Source of the DNA: CAZOWM01 sp964583615
Lineage (GTDB): Bacteria > Spirochaetota > B62-G9 > DRHN01
NCBI GenBank assembly: GCA_964583615.1
Contig: CAZOWM010000027.1
Coordinates: 1 to 48,102, forward strand
Length of the DNA: 48,102 nt
Direction of reading: 5' to 3'
Shown one piece after another: positions 8,667 to 16,281 of this stretch. Within the stretch, counting starts at the first letter, position 1; each line of letters begins with the position of its first letter. The position numbers and the translations under genes are program-made. The notes below the pieces were generated by a model. The model was not told the DNA's origin. It worked only from the letters and a program-made list of their open reading frames with translations, and ran no database searches.

Positions 8667-9449
8667 ATGAAGGGATATATCCGAAAGTTCGAAGACACAA
8701 AGGCGCTTGTTGAGGATGCCGCATCATTCGTCGCTGAACAGGCAAAAGAGAGTATCGATCGCAGGGGGTATTTCACCTTTGTGCTCTCAGGCGGAAACAC
8801 TCCAGAGAGTCTCTACTCCCGCCTTGCCCAACTCCCATACAAAAAAACCATACATTGGGACAGGGTGTTCGTATTCTGGGGCGACGAGCGGTTCGTTCCA
8901 AAAAACGATTCCTCGAGCAACTACCGTATGGCTAAAGAGGTTTTGCTTTCAAAGGTCCCGATACCGGACGAAAATATTTTCCCGATTCCCGGTCTAGGTG
9001 AGGCAGAATCTTCACAAAATGCAGCGTCCCTTTACGAAGCACGCCTGAGAGATTTTTTTGCTTCAAATAAAATGTCGGGTAAAAAACCAGGGAAAATATC
9101 CGGCGCACTGCCCTCTTTCGATGTTACGCTTCTCGGGGTTGGAGAAGACGGTCACACTGCATCCCTCTACCCTGGCTCACCTGCGCTTGAAGAAAAAAAA
9201 AGATGGGTCTTAGCGGTTACCGCACCGGATTATGCTCCGGTGAAACAGAGGATCACGCTCACGTTGCCGGTGCTGAACAACTCGAAAAATATTCTCTTCC
9301 TCGTTTCAGGAGCGAGAAAAGAAAAGATACTAAACACGCTTTTCAACAAACAATCAGAAGAAAATGCATCTTCTCCTGCAGCTTTGATCAAGCCTTCTGG
9401 AGATCTTTACTGGTACACGGACGTACACTCTAAGAAAGCTGAGCTCTGA
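8667..9449 (+). CDS. pgl: 6-phosphogluconolactonase
   Basis: Hydrolyses 6-phosphogluconolactone to 6-phosphogluconate. The 260-residue protein has the family motifs LSGGNTPESLYSRLA, VFWGDERFVPKNDSSSNYRM and LGVGEDGHTASLYPGS, where the last carries the catalytic histidine region; ITLTLPVLN near the end is also typical. It follows gnd after 81 bases and is probably cotranscribed. No strong ribosome binding site precedes the ATG; CAGG seven bases upstream is the best candidate. The leader contains a loose repeat of AACAGG and ACTCA(A/G)CTG. Confidence 0.95.
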   Translation: MKGYIRKFEDTKALVEDAASFVAEQAKESIDRRGYFTFVLSGGNTPESLYSRLAQLPYKKTIHWDRVFVFWGDERFVPKNDSSSNYRMAKEVLLSKVPIPDENIFPIPGLGEAESSQNAASLYEARLRDFFASNKMSGKKPGKISGALPSFDVTLLGVGEDGHTASLYPGSPALEEKKRWVLAVTAPDYAPVKQRITLTLPVLNNSKNILFLVSGARKEKILNTLFNKQSEENASSPAALIKPSGDLYWYTDVHSKKAEL

Positions 9450-9914
9450 GTGAGAAACGGAAAAAAACTCGCTTGTTATCAAATCCAATGATAATGACAA
9501 AAAAGAAATGATTTACTATTATGGCCACTGCGATAATGAGAAATGGAAGGAGCCCTATTGTTAAAGGATCCAATATCAAGGAAAAATAAAAAACGAAGTG
9601 CGTATATGAGAAATCATAATCGGCGTAATATTTGGTTGCATGAATGATACCTGTATGTTAAATTCCAGACAAATATGGATATATGCCGTGTATGACGTTC
9701 CTTCACCAGTACTGCATCGACCAGTAGCGACTTTTATCATAATTAATTTTTGGTGATTAATTCAGATATTCATACTTTTTCAGCGATCGTTACATATTTC
9801 ACTAAGTAAATATACATAGTGAAAGAAACTGTGTGCTGAGTTGGTGAATCGCTCACCAACGACTCATGAAGATTCCCGGGCATTTATCGCATTTAATACT
9901 AAAGGCAGAGTGAC
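9450..9914. promoter_or_regulatory. Long leader of the nqr operon with three inverted repeats
   Basis: There is no gene here. Three dyads stand in line before nqrB: AATTAAT/ATTAATT at 9741-9762, TTTCACTA/TAGTGAAA at 9797-9824 with a 12-base spacer, and GTTGGTGA/TCACCAAC at 9840-9860 with a 5-base loop. The last can form a stable RNA hairpin; the first two look more like protein-binding sites. None is followed by a T-run, so they are not simple terminators. No perfect promoter was identified. Confidence 0.5.
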
Positions 9915-10871
9915 ATGAACCAACAGGCAAAAAAGAAACCTCTCGTCAAGTGGCAGAAGCCGAACGTGGGTGTAATGTACGCATTGATTCCCGCGATACT
10001 GGCATCGGTCTACTATTTCGGGTGGCGAAGCCTTCTTGTGCTGAGTGTCGTGACGATCGCAGGATTCCTCACTGAGTACATCTTTTTACGGGCCTATTAC
10101 AAAGAGCCTGTATCTTCCGCGGTGTTCGTCTCATGCTTTCTCTTTACGCTTTCGCTTCCGCCGACTATCCCTCTGTGGATTGCGGTTGTGGGAATCGTAT
10201 TCGGCATTCTATTCGGAAAGATGGTATTCGGCGGATTCGGGCGTAATATCTTCAATCCGGCCCTGACAGGGCGGGCGTTCATCTACGTGAGCTTTGGCGC
10301 TCCGATGACCGCTGCCTGGGTCAACTCGATTCAGGGGTTTCCGGCAGGGTTCGGACAGTTCGCTTCGGACGCGGTCACGAGTGCAACACCGATGATGCAG
10401 ATCCAGCAGGGAACCGATGTCTCATGGGTTTCGATGCTCATCGGAAATGAGTCAGGCTGCATGGGGGAAACGAGCGCGATACTCCTCCTCATCGGCGGTA
10501 TATACATCGTGTGGAAAAAGTACGCGAACTACCGAATCGTTGTGTCCGGGTTTATCGGAATGCTCGTGGTTCAGACTGCCCTGTGGCTTGCAGGAATCGG
10601 GAGGGCGGTCGATCCGCTGAGCGCAACCCTCGGTGGAGGCTGGATGATGGGGGCGCTGTTTATGGCGACCTGCCCGGTCACAAGCTCGAGCACCAACACC
10701 GGCAGGTGGATCTACGGCTCTTTCTTCGGAGCGGTGACTGCGGTCATCCGGATATTTTCCATCTGGGCGGGAGGCGTGATGTTTGCCGTTCTGCTCGGAA
10801 ACATGTTCGCGCCGATCATGGATTACTACATAAAGCAGGCGAAGCAGAAAAAGAAGGAGGCGCAGGCATGA
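9915..10871 (+). CDS. nqrB: Na+-translocating NADH:quinone reductase subunit B (short, RnfD-like)
   Basis: Membrane subunit with covalent FMN and the ion path of the Nqr/Rnf family. At 318 residues it is shorter than usual NqrB (about 400) and closer to RnfD. The flavin-attachment motif DAVTSAT is at residues 152-158, with T158 the expected FMN anchor. FGRNIFNPALTGRAF (109-122) and the conserved MATCPVTSSSTNTGRWIYG near 250-268 are family marks. About eight to ten membrane segments are seen. The start lies downstream of AAAGGCAGAG. The stop overlaps nqrC by four bases. nqrA, which normally precedes it, is absent; a 465-base leader stands there instead. The symbol follows the operon, which contains nqrF. 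Confidence 0.88.
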   Translation: MNQQAKKKPLVKWQKPNVGVMYALIPAILASVYYFGWRSLLVLSVVTIAGFLTEYIFLRAYYKEPVSSAVFVSCFLFTLSLPPTIPLWIAVVGIVFGILFGKMVFGGFGRNIFNPALTGRAFIYVSFGAPMTAAWVNSIQGFPAGFGQFASDAVTSATPMMQIQQGTDVSWVSMLIGNESGCMGETSAILLLIGGIYIVWKKYANYRIVVSGFIGMLVVQTALWLAGIGRAVDPLSATLGGGWMMGALFMATCPVTSSSTNTGRWIYGSFFGAVTAVIRIFSIWAGGVMFAVLLGNMFAPIMDYYIKQAKQKKKEAQA

Positions 10872-11482
10872 GTGAAAAACAACTGTTCAAAAAACGGCTC
10901 TTTCCCATCATATTCATGCTCGCCATCACGTTAGTGTTCATTTCTGTTACGACCGCGATCTACACGTTTACCGAAGAAAAGATTAAAATAAACGAGAAAC
11001 TCGTTTTGAAGAGGGCGATACTGACCGCTGCGGGAGTTTCCCTCCCCGACGACCCGGCGGGAATCGACAATCTCTACAACAGGGTTGTGCAGGAGATTAC
11101 AGACAGCGGAGGCGAGGTAGTGTACTATGAAGTGGTGGAATCGGAGTACTCTCCGGGTAAGGCATACGTGATCATTGCCACAGGCTCCGGCCTCTGGGGT
11201 GACATCACAGCGGCAGTGGGCATCGATGAAAACGTGGACACGTTGACCGGAATAGAAATCATCGATCAAAACGAGACACCGGGGCTCGGGGGCCGTATAA
11301 CGGAAAACTGGTTTACAACACAGTTTCGCGGAAAGAAGGGCCCGCTGAACATCGTCCCTGAGGGCCAAACCACTTCTGAGCAGCAGTTTCAGGCTATAAC
11401 AGGTGCTTCGTACTCGACTGCGGCAATCAAATCCATCGTGAACGCAACACTCGAAGATGCACGGGGACGAATAAAATCGTAA
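10868..11482 (+). CDS. nqrC: Na+-NQR subunit C (RnfG-like flavoprotein)
   Basis: A 204-residue protein with one N-terminal membrane anchor (about residues 12-33) and an extracytoplasmic FMN domain. TPGLGGRITENWF and the terminal QAITGASYSTAAIK are family marks. The usual attachment motif Dxx(S/T)GAT appears here as QAITGAS, so the residue that receives FMN from ApbE would be S181 rather than threonine, and the leading aspartate is glutamine. Whether it is flavinylated needs testing; serine is known to be accepted in some homologues. No apbE gene is in the window. The start ATG overlaps the nqrB stop. Confidence 0.9.
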   Translation: MSEKQLFKKRLFPIIFMLAITLVFISVTTAIYTFTEEKIKINEKLVLKRAILTAAGVSLPDDPAGIDNLYNRVVQEITDSGGEVVYYEVVESEYSPGKAYVIIATGSGLWGDITAAVGIDENVDTLTGIEIIDQNETPGLGGRITENWFTTQFRGKKGPLNIVPEGQTTSEQQFQAITGASYSTAAIKSIVNATLEDARGRIKS

Positions 11483-11497
11483 CGGGAGACTGACACC

Positions 11498-12109
11498 ATG
11501 GAGAAGTTCAAAATAAAGAGAGTTTTCTCCGACGACCTCGGCAGAAACAATCCGGTATTCGCACAGGTACTCGGAATCTGCTCAACGCTTGCAGTCACCA
11601 ATGTGCTGAAAAACACCGTGGTGATGTGCGTGGGGCTCATATTCACCACATCGCTGTCTAATTTCACTGTCTCTTTGATGAGAAACTACATCCCCGCACG
11701 AGTCAGAATGATGGTGGAGACTCTCATTATCGCTTCCTACGTCATCATCGTCGACATCGTGCTCAAGGCCTATTTCCCGGACATCTCACGCCAGCTGGGT
11801 CCCTATGTGGGTCTGATCATCACGAACTGCATTATCATGGGCCGTGCTGAGGCGTTCGCGCTTTCAAACCCCCCGGGCCTCTCCTTTCTCGACGGCATCG
11901 CCTCCGGATTCGGTTACTCTTATGTTCTTCTCATCATTGCGGTTGTGCGCGAAATTCTCGGCTCCGGCACGATCTGGGGAATCAGGATCGTGGGCGACTG
12001 GTGGACGAACTGGTCGATCATGGTCATGGCGCCCGGTGCATTCTTCGTGCTCGCGCTTTTCATCTGGGTGGTAAAAGGCCAGATCTCTGAAGAGGGGGAG
12101 AAAAAATGA
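11498..12109 (+). CDS. nqrD: Na+-NQR subunit D
   Basis: A 203-residue integral membrane subunit with about six helices. The half-channel motifs GICSTLAVTN and LIITNCIIMGRAEAFA carry the two cysteines (one per half) that in this family hold an intramembrane iron centre together with those of NqrE. The length is normal. It begins 15 bases after nqrC and its stop overlaps the nqrE start by four bases, so the operon is tightly packed. Confidence 0.94.
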   Translation: MEKFKIKRVFSDDLGRNNPVFAQVLGICSTLAVTNVLKNTVVMCVGLIFTTSLSNFTVSLMRNYIPARVRMMVETLIIASYVIIVDIVLKAYFPDISRQLGPYVGLIITNCIIMGRAEAFALSNPPGLSFLDGIASGFGYSYVLLIIAVVREILGSGTIWGIRIVGDWWTNWSIMVMAPGAFFVLALFIWVVKGQISEEGEKK

Positions 12110-12699
12110 CCGAAGGAATCGCTTTTTACGCAATATTTTTTGCAGCCATCTTTACCAACAACATCCTTCTCACGAATTATCTCGGGATGTGCTCCTTTCT
12201 CGCGGTGTCCAAAGAGGTTAAAACCGCACAGGGCCTGGGAATGGCGGTCATCTTCGTGCTCGCGATCACGAGCGTGCTGAACTGGCTTGCCTATCATTAT
12301 ATACTCGTTCCCCTCAATTTGACTTTTCTCCGCTTCATCGTGTTCATCATCATCATCGCGGCTTTCGTGCAGCTGATCGAGATGATCATCGAAAGGATAT
12401 CAGAAAAGCTCTATGCTTCACTTGGGATCTTTTTGCCCCTGATAACAGTAAACTGCGCGATCCTCGGGGTGAGCCTTTTCATGGTCATCAGAAACTACAC
12501 ATTTGTGAACTCCTTTTTCTACGGGCTCGGAAGCGGAATCGGATGGGCGCTCGCCATCATTTCGATGGCAGGAATTCGGGAAAAAATGAAAAAATCACGC
12601 GTCCCGAAGGGATTGGCCGGCGCGGGCATGGCTCTCATCATTGCGGGCATCATGGCCCTCGCATTCATGGGATTCTCGGGGATGCTCAATATCACATAG
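12106..12699 (+). CDS. nqrE: Na+-NQR subunit E
   Basis: A 197-residue integral membrane subunit homologous to NqrD with inverted topology. TNYLGMCSFLAVSKE and LITVNCAILGVSLFM hold the two conserved cysteines of the intramembrane iron site. About six membrane helices are seen. The NYLG motif and VSKEVKTAQG loop favour NqrE over RnfA. It overlaps nqrD by four bases and is followed by nqrF after 13 bases, with AGAGGAG as the binding site in that gap. Confidence 0.94.
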   Translation: MTEGIAFYAIFFAAIFTNNILLTNYLGMCSFLAVSKEVKTAQGLGMAVIFVLAITSVLNWLAYHYILVPLNLTFLRFIVFIIIIAAFVQLIEMIIERISEKLYASLGIFLPLITVNCAILGVSLFMVIRNYTFVNSFFYGLGSGIGWALAIISMAGIREKMKKSRVPKGLAGAGMALIIAGIMALAFMGFSGMLNIT

Positions 12700-12712
12700 C
12701 AGAGGAGTACGT

Positions 12713-13813
12713 ATGGGTGCGTTTCTCATTGGAGTGGGAGCGATCTGCGGCATATCGACGTTCCTCGCAGTCATCATCGTGGTGGCTGACTCCACGATTG
12801 CGAACTACGGAGACGTGAAAGTCACGATAAACGACGACAAGGAGGTGATTGTTCCGGGCGGTCGGCCGCTTCTCGCATCGCTCATGGAGCAAAAGATCTT
12901 CATCCCTTCCGCCTGTGGGGGAAAGGGATCCTGCGGCCTGTGTAAGCTCAAGGTGAAAAGCGACATCGGAGATTATCTGCCCACAGAGCTCCCGTGGATG
13001 AGCGAAGACGAAAAGAAGCAGAACATCCGTCTCTCATGCCAGCTCAAAGTAAAAAAGGACATTTCCATACAGATCCCCGAGGAGCTCTTCAATGTAAAGG
13101 AGTATCTCACAGAAGTGGTCTCACTGGTCGATCTGACCTACGACATCAAGCAGGTGATCCTGCGGCTCATCGAGTCCGCGGAGATCACGTTCAGGGCCGG
13201 TGCGTATATTCAGTTCGAGGTGCCCGAGTATGAGCTGACTCCGGAGCCTGTATACCGGGCCTACTCGATGGCCTCACAGCCGAGCAGGAAAAATGAGGTG
13301 GAGCTGGAAATTCGCCTCGTTCCAAACGGACTCTGCACAACCTACGTGTTCGAGCATCTCAAGGCGGGTGACAGGGTCACGATAAACGGACCGTACGGCG
13401 AGTTCCACCTGAGTGATACGGACAAAGACATTGTGTTCATTGCCGGAAGTTCAGGGATGGCCCCGATAAAGTCCATTCTCTACGACATGCTGGAGAAGAA
13501 CATCGACAGGCGCGCGCGCTACTTTTTCGGCGCCCGCGCGGTGCGCGACCTCTTTCTCGTGGATGAGATGAAGGAGCTGGAAAAAAAGTTTCGAAACTTC
13601 AAGTTTATTCCAGCACTTTCCGAGCCGCTCCCTGAGGACAACTGGATGGGAGAAACAGGGCTCATCACCGAGGTGCTCGACCGCAATCTGGATTCAGGGG
13701 ACAACATCGAGGCGTACCTGTGCGGAAGCCCGGGAATGATCGACGCTTCGATCGCGGTACTCACGAACAAGGGGGTGCCTGAGGAGCTGATCTACTACGA
13801 CAAGTTTGCATAA
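12713..13813 (+). CDS. nqrF: Na+-NQR subunit F, NADH-oxidising
   Basis: Electron entry subunit: takes hydride from NADH to FAD and passes electrons to a 2Fe-2S centre. The 366 residues comprise one N-terminal membrane helix (4-25), a ferredoxin domain with C68, C74, C77 and C109, an FAD-binding RAYS motif at 182-185, an NADH-binding GSSGMAPIKS at 245-254, and the terminal LCGSPGMID...LIYYDKF. The start is the ATG with AGAGGAG upstream; a longer frame into nqrE has no support. Presence of this subunit is what marks the operon as Nqr rather than Rnf, since RnfB and RnfC are missing. Confidence 0.95.
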   Translation: MGAFLIGVGAICGISTFLAVIIVVADSTIANYGDVKVTINDDKEVIVPGGRPLLASLMEQKIFIPSACGGKGSCGLCKLKVKSDIGDYLPTELPWMSEDEKKQNIRLSCQLKVKKDISIQIPEELFNVKEYLTEVVSLVDLTYDIKQVILRLIESAEITFRAGAYIQFEVPEYELTPEPVYRAYSMASQPSRKNEVELEIRLVPNGLCTTYVFEHLKAGDRVTINGPYGEFHLSDTDKDIVFIAGSSGMAPIKSILYDMLEKNIDRRARYFFGARAVRDLFLVDEMKELEKKFRNFKFIPALSEPLPEDNWMGETGLITEVLDRNLDSGDNIEAYLCGSPGMIDASIAVLTNKGVPEELIYYDKFA

Positions 13814-13838
13814 AAAACCTTTCGAGAGGTGATCTGCC

Positions 13839-14309
13839 ATGAAACAGACCGTCCAAATGAAGCTCATACAGGAAAAGATGAAACCGGGAGTGATTACAAG
13901 AGACGGGTTTTTGGACCCTGACAGGAGAAACCTTATCGACATACTGATCGAAGATGATGAAACGGTAAAAAGAATGGGGCTCTCTCATCAGCAGGTCGCG
14001 CAGAGAATGCTCGAATTTCGTGACGCGGGAATGCGCGGATTGGGGGAGTTCATCAGCATTGAGCCCCATTTCGAGGTGCGGGTCGACTCGGTGAGGGGCA
14101 AGCTCCCCTGCCCTTTCGGCGACCCCGGGATCTTTCCAAAGACGAATGTTACGGTGAGAAATCTTGAGAGAAACGAGGAAATCACCTACACTGACCTTCA
14201 CATTCATCTCATCGGTTCCCACGGGTTTTATGAGGGAAAAGGGTCTGTTTTCAGGCTCGACCCGAAGTCACTCGTTGACACTCTCGAAATTACCGGAGAA
14301 GAAGAATAA
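13839..14309 (+). CDS. Conserved protein of unknown function after nqrF
   Basis: A 156-residue soluble protein without signal peptide or membrane segment. Two blocks are notable: VDSVRGKLPCPFGDPG at about 87-102, and TDLHIHLIGSHGFYEGKGSVFR at about 118-139. The single conserved cysteine and the spaced histidines could form a metal or cofactor site. I believe similar proteins occur in other anaerobes without a known role, but cannot check this. It begins 25 bases after nqrF, with GAGAGG upstream, and is likely in the same transcript; a rubredoxin follows. A link to low-potential electron transfer is an inference from position only. Confidence 0.8.
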   Translation: MKQTVQMKLIQEKMKPGVITRDGFLDPDRRNLIDILIEDDETVKRMGLSHQQVAQRMLEFRDAGMRGLGEFISIEPHFEVRVDSVRGKLPCPFGDPGIFPKTNVTVRNLERNEEITYTDLHIHLIGSHGFYEGKGSVFRLDPKSLVDTLEITGEEE

Positions 14310-14378
14310 AAATGTTGACTTTCGGTGTTGATTCACAGAAAATCAATTAATTTACATTCACTATAAAGGAGTCAATCT

Positions 14379-14540
14379 ATGCAGAAAATGGTGTGTACTG
14401 TATGCGGATACGTGTACGATCCGGAAGTCGGTGACCCTGACAGCGACATTGACCCCGGAACTGCGTTTGAAGACCTGCCCGACGACTGGGTATGTCCCGA
14501 ATGCGGTGCGGATAAGGATGCCTTTGAGCCGGAAGACTGA
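14379..14540 (+). CDS. Rubredoxin
   Basis: A 53-residue one-iron electron carrier. CTVCGYVYDP at the start and CPECGADKDAFE at the end give the four cysteine ligands (C6, C9, C39, C42), and the DPG..FEDLPDDW stretch between them is standard. AAAGGAG precedes the ATG by eight bases. In anaerobes rubredoxin hands electrons to rubrerythrin, superoxide reductase or flavodiiron proteins; rubrerythrin and ferritin-like genes are nearby. A TTGACT at 14314 and TTGATT at 14330 could serve a separate promoter. Confidence 0.96.
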   Translation: MQKMVCTVCGYVYDPEVGDPDSDIDPGTAFEDLPDDWVCPECGADKDAFEPED

Positions 14541-14572
14541 CATTAGACATTCAGCACAGAAAAGAGACACCA

Positions 14573-14607
14573 AAGGGAGAAATATCCTGAGGCGGTCTTT
14601 CTCCCTT
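14573..14607 (+). other. Hairpin after the rubredoxin gene
   Basis: Arms AAGGGAGAAA (14573-14582) and TTTCTCCCTT (14598-14607) pair perfectly over ten bases around a 15-base loop. No T-run follows, so it is not a classic intrinsic terminator; it may protect the 3' end of the rubredoxin message or slow transcription. Confidence 0.55.
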
Positions 14608-14704
14608 CAGAGAAAAATCCGGAGTGCGCAAGAGCCAAAAACGACAGTGCACAACGGCAGAGCCCCTTTTGACAGATTCACGCACGAATCAGGGAGGAGA
14701 AGCA

Positions 14705-15163
14705 ATGCAATCAGAAAGACTGAATGAAATAATCGATTTTGCAATAGAACGTGAAAACGAAGCGATACAGTTCTATCAGAACCTTCAGCAAATGGCAGCG
14801 TTCTCTGAAAAGAAAAAACTTTTTCAGCAGTTTGAATCCATGGAGAGGAGCCACATCGTCATTCTTGAAGACATAAGAAAAATGGATATCGTGCACATGG
14901 ACGCTCAGCAGGTCGAAACCCTTCGCCTAAGTGATTATATCGTTGATACGCCTGAGACAGCTCCCGAAAAACTGAGCTATCAGGACATCCTGATACTGGC
15001 AATGAAAAAAGAGCAAAGGGCTCACACTCTCTACACAGACCTTGCCGCAAAAAACAAAGATCCCGATGTGGTGAAGCTGTTTTCAAGACTCGCCGTAGAG
15101 GAAGCGCGTCACAAACGTGCGTTCGAGGAGATGTACGACAGCGAGATACTGAATCAGTATTAA
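14705..15163 (+). CDS. Ferritin-like diiron protein, rubrerythrin type without rubredoxin domain
   Basis: A 152-residue four-helix protein. The pattern E.E.A..FY..L near residue 15-24 (ERENEAIQFYQNL), E..H at 46-50 region (ESMERSH), and EQRAHTLYTDL plus EEARHKRAFEEMY in the second half supply the two pairs of ligand motifs of a carboxylate-bridged diiron site. The C-terminal rubredoxin domain of full rubrerythrin is missing, so a separate rubredoxin would be needed as donor; one lies just upstream. The start is set at the ATG with GGAGGAG upstream rather than the longer frame. It converges with and overlaps the nitroreductase stop by four bases. Confidence 0.88.
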   Translation: MQSERLNEIIDFAIERENEAIQFYQNLQQMAAFSEKKKLFQQFESMERSHIVILEDIRKMDIVHMDAQQVETLRLSDYIVDTPETAPEKLSYQDILILAMKKEQRAHTLYTDLAAKNKDPDVVKLFSRLAVEEARHKRAFEEMYDSEILNQY

Positions 15164-15723
15164 AAGCCCTTTCCGAATGCGTTTTTGAACGCGAACTTCT
15201 CGAGAGTCAGTCTTTCAGGCCTCGACCTTTCCCATTCGACCTGCTTTTCCGAGAGCACAGGGCTGATCCCCTCGCTTTTTTCCCCAACAATGATAAGCGT
15301 AATCACCGTGTGATTTTGCGGCACTCCGAGTACCTCTTTAACTTTTTGCTCGTCAAACCCTGCGATGGGATGCGCCACGAGACCGATTTCCGTCAACCGC
15401 AGGATCATGTAGGCCGAAGCCATTCCGGTATCGAACAGATAATAATTCCTCCCTTTCATCTGGCAGTCGAGCTCTTCTGTACTGGCGACCGCAATCACCA
15501 GTGAAGCGTGCTTGGCCCAGGCATTTCCTTTGGGAAGCGCATCAAACACCTCATTCAGCGCATCCCTTGCATACACGAAGACGAATCTCCACGGCTGGTT
15601 GTTGAAACAGGACGGTGAAAGCCGCGCGTATTCTGCAATCTCCTTTATCAGACCATCATCGATATCAACATGCTCCAGAGAACGGTACGCCCTTCGTTTT
15701 TCCACAATCTCTTTCAGATCCAT
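15160..15723 (-). CDS. Nitroreductase-family FMN oxidoreductase
   Basis: A 187-residue FMN enzyme that likely transfers hydride from NAD(P)H to a nitro, quinone or other acceptor. The N-terminal RRAYRSLEHVDI (FMN phosphate-binding arginines), LSPSCFNNQPWRFVFV and the GLVAHPIAGFDEQKVKEVLG block are standard. The length is normal. GAGGGAG precedes the ATG. Its probable promoter (TTTACA, 18 bases, TATATT on the minus strand) faces away from the PerR-box promoter in the same intergenic region, so peroxide control of both is possible. The natural substrate cannot be told from sequence. Confidence 0.9.
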   Translation of the reverse strand: MDLKEIVEKRRAYRSLEHVDIDDGLIKEIAEYARLSPSCFNNQPWRFVFVYARDALNEVFDALPKGNAWAKHASLVIAVASTEELDCQMKGRNYYLFDTGMASAYMILRLTEIGLVAHPIAGFDEQKVKEVLGVPQNHTVITLIIVGEKSEGISPVLSEKQVEWERSRPERLTLEKFAFKNAFGKGF

Positions 15724-15835
15724 CTCTCCCTCTTTCTCTTTTTTCCCTTGCCTCTCAGCAGAGGTATAAATACAATAATATACACAAAATATATGATGTA
15801 CGAAAAGTGAGTGTAAAGAAAATTATGAAAATATC

Positions 15836-15878
15836 TTGACAGAGATAGAGAAAAATGATAGGTTGTAATGATTACAAC
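15836..15878 (+). promoter_or_regulatory. Promoter with overlapping PerR box
   Basis: A consensus -35 box TTGACA (15836-15841) and a -10-like TAGGTT (15859-15864) are 17 bases apart. Over the -10 and start site lies GTTGTAATGATTACAAC (15862-15878), a perfect dyad of eight bases either side of one G. Its core TTGTAATGATTACAA matches the known PerR box TTATAATNATTATAA at 13 of 15 positions and keeps the 7-1-7 layout. Binding there would block transcription of nfu and the ferritin genes. A PerR gene lies 1.5 kb downstream. Confidence 0.85.
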
Positions 15879-15980
15879 TATGTATCAATCTCATATGCAT
15901 ATAAAATAGACCGTGTTTTACGCAGGCCTTGTGGGTAATATACTTTTTTTATTCACTTTGCATGAGATCGGCTTATATTA

Positions 15981-15998
15981 TTGTACATAATTGTACAA
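15981..15998 (+). promoter_or_regulatory. Second dyad in the nfu leader
   Basis: TTGTACA-TAAT-TGTACAA is a perfect inverted repeat with a 4-base spacer, ending 18 bases before the nfu start codon. It could be an operator for an unknown regulator or a weak RNA stem near the ribosome site. It does not fit the PerR layout. Confidence 0.45.
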
Positions 15999-16016
15999 AC
16001 ACGAAAGGAACACAGA

Positions 16017-16241
16017 ATGAATAAGGAAGACGTAAAAAAAGCTTTAAATAAAATCAAACCATCCCTCCGGGCTGACGGTGGAGACGTTGAGCTCATTGAA
16101 GCGGGTGACGACGGGGTGATCAAGGTGAGGCTCAAGGGAGCCTGTGGAAACTGCCCGATGAGCCAGATGACCCTAAAGATGGGAATCGAAAGAATACTGA
16201 AGGAGCAGGTCCCTGAAGTAAAAAAGGTTATTTCTGTGTAG
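16017..16241 (+). CDS. NifU-like (Nfu) iron-sulfur scaffold protein
   Basis: A 74-residue Nfu domain alone. These proteins carry a 4Fe-4S cluster between two subunits and pass it to target enzymes. C43 and C46 in GACGNCPMSQMTLKMGIE are the cluster ligands, and IKPSLRADGGDVELIE is the family's N-terminal signature. The ATG follows AAGGA by eight bases; an upstream frame beginning at 15981 would run through the dyad and is unlikely. It is first gene behind the PerR-box promoter and is followed by ferritin-like genes, which fits repair and iron handling under oxygen stress. Confidence 0.93.
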   Translation: MNKEDVKKALNKIKPSLRADGGDVELIEAGDDGVIKVRLKGACGNCPMSQMTLKMGIERILKEQVPEVKKVISV

Positions 16242-16281
16242 CCGGCAGGTGTACCTTCTAAAAAACCACATGGAGACGTAA

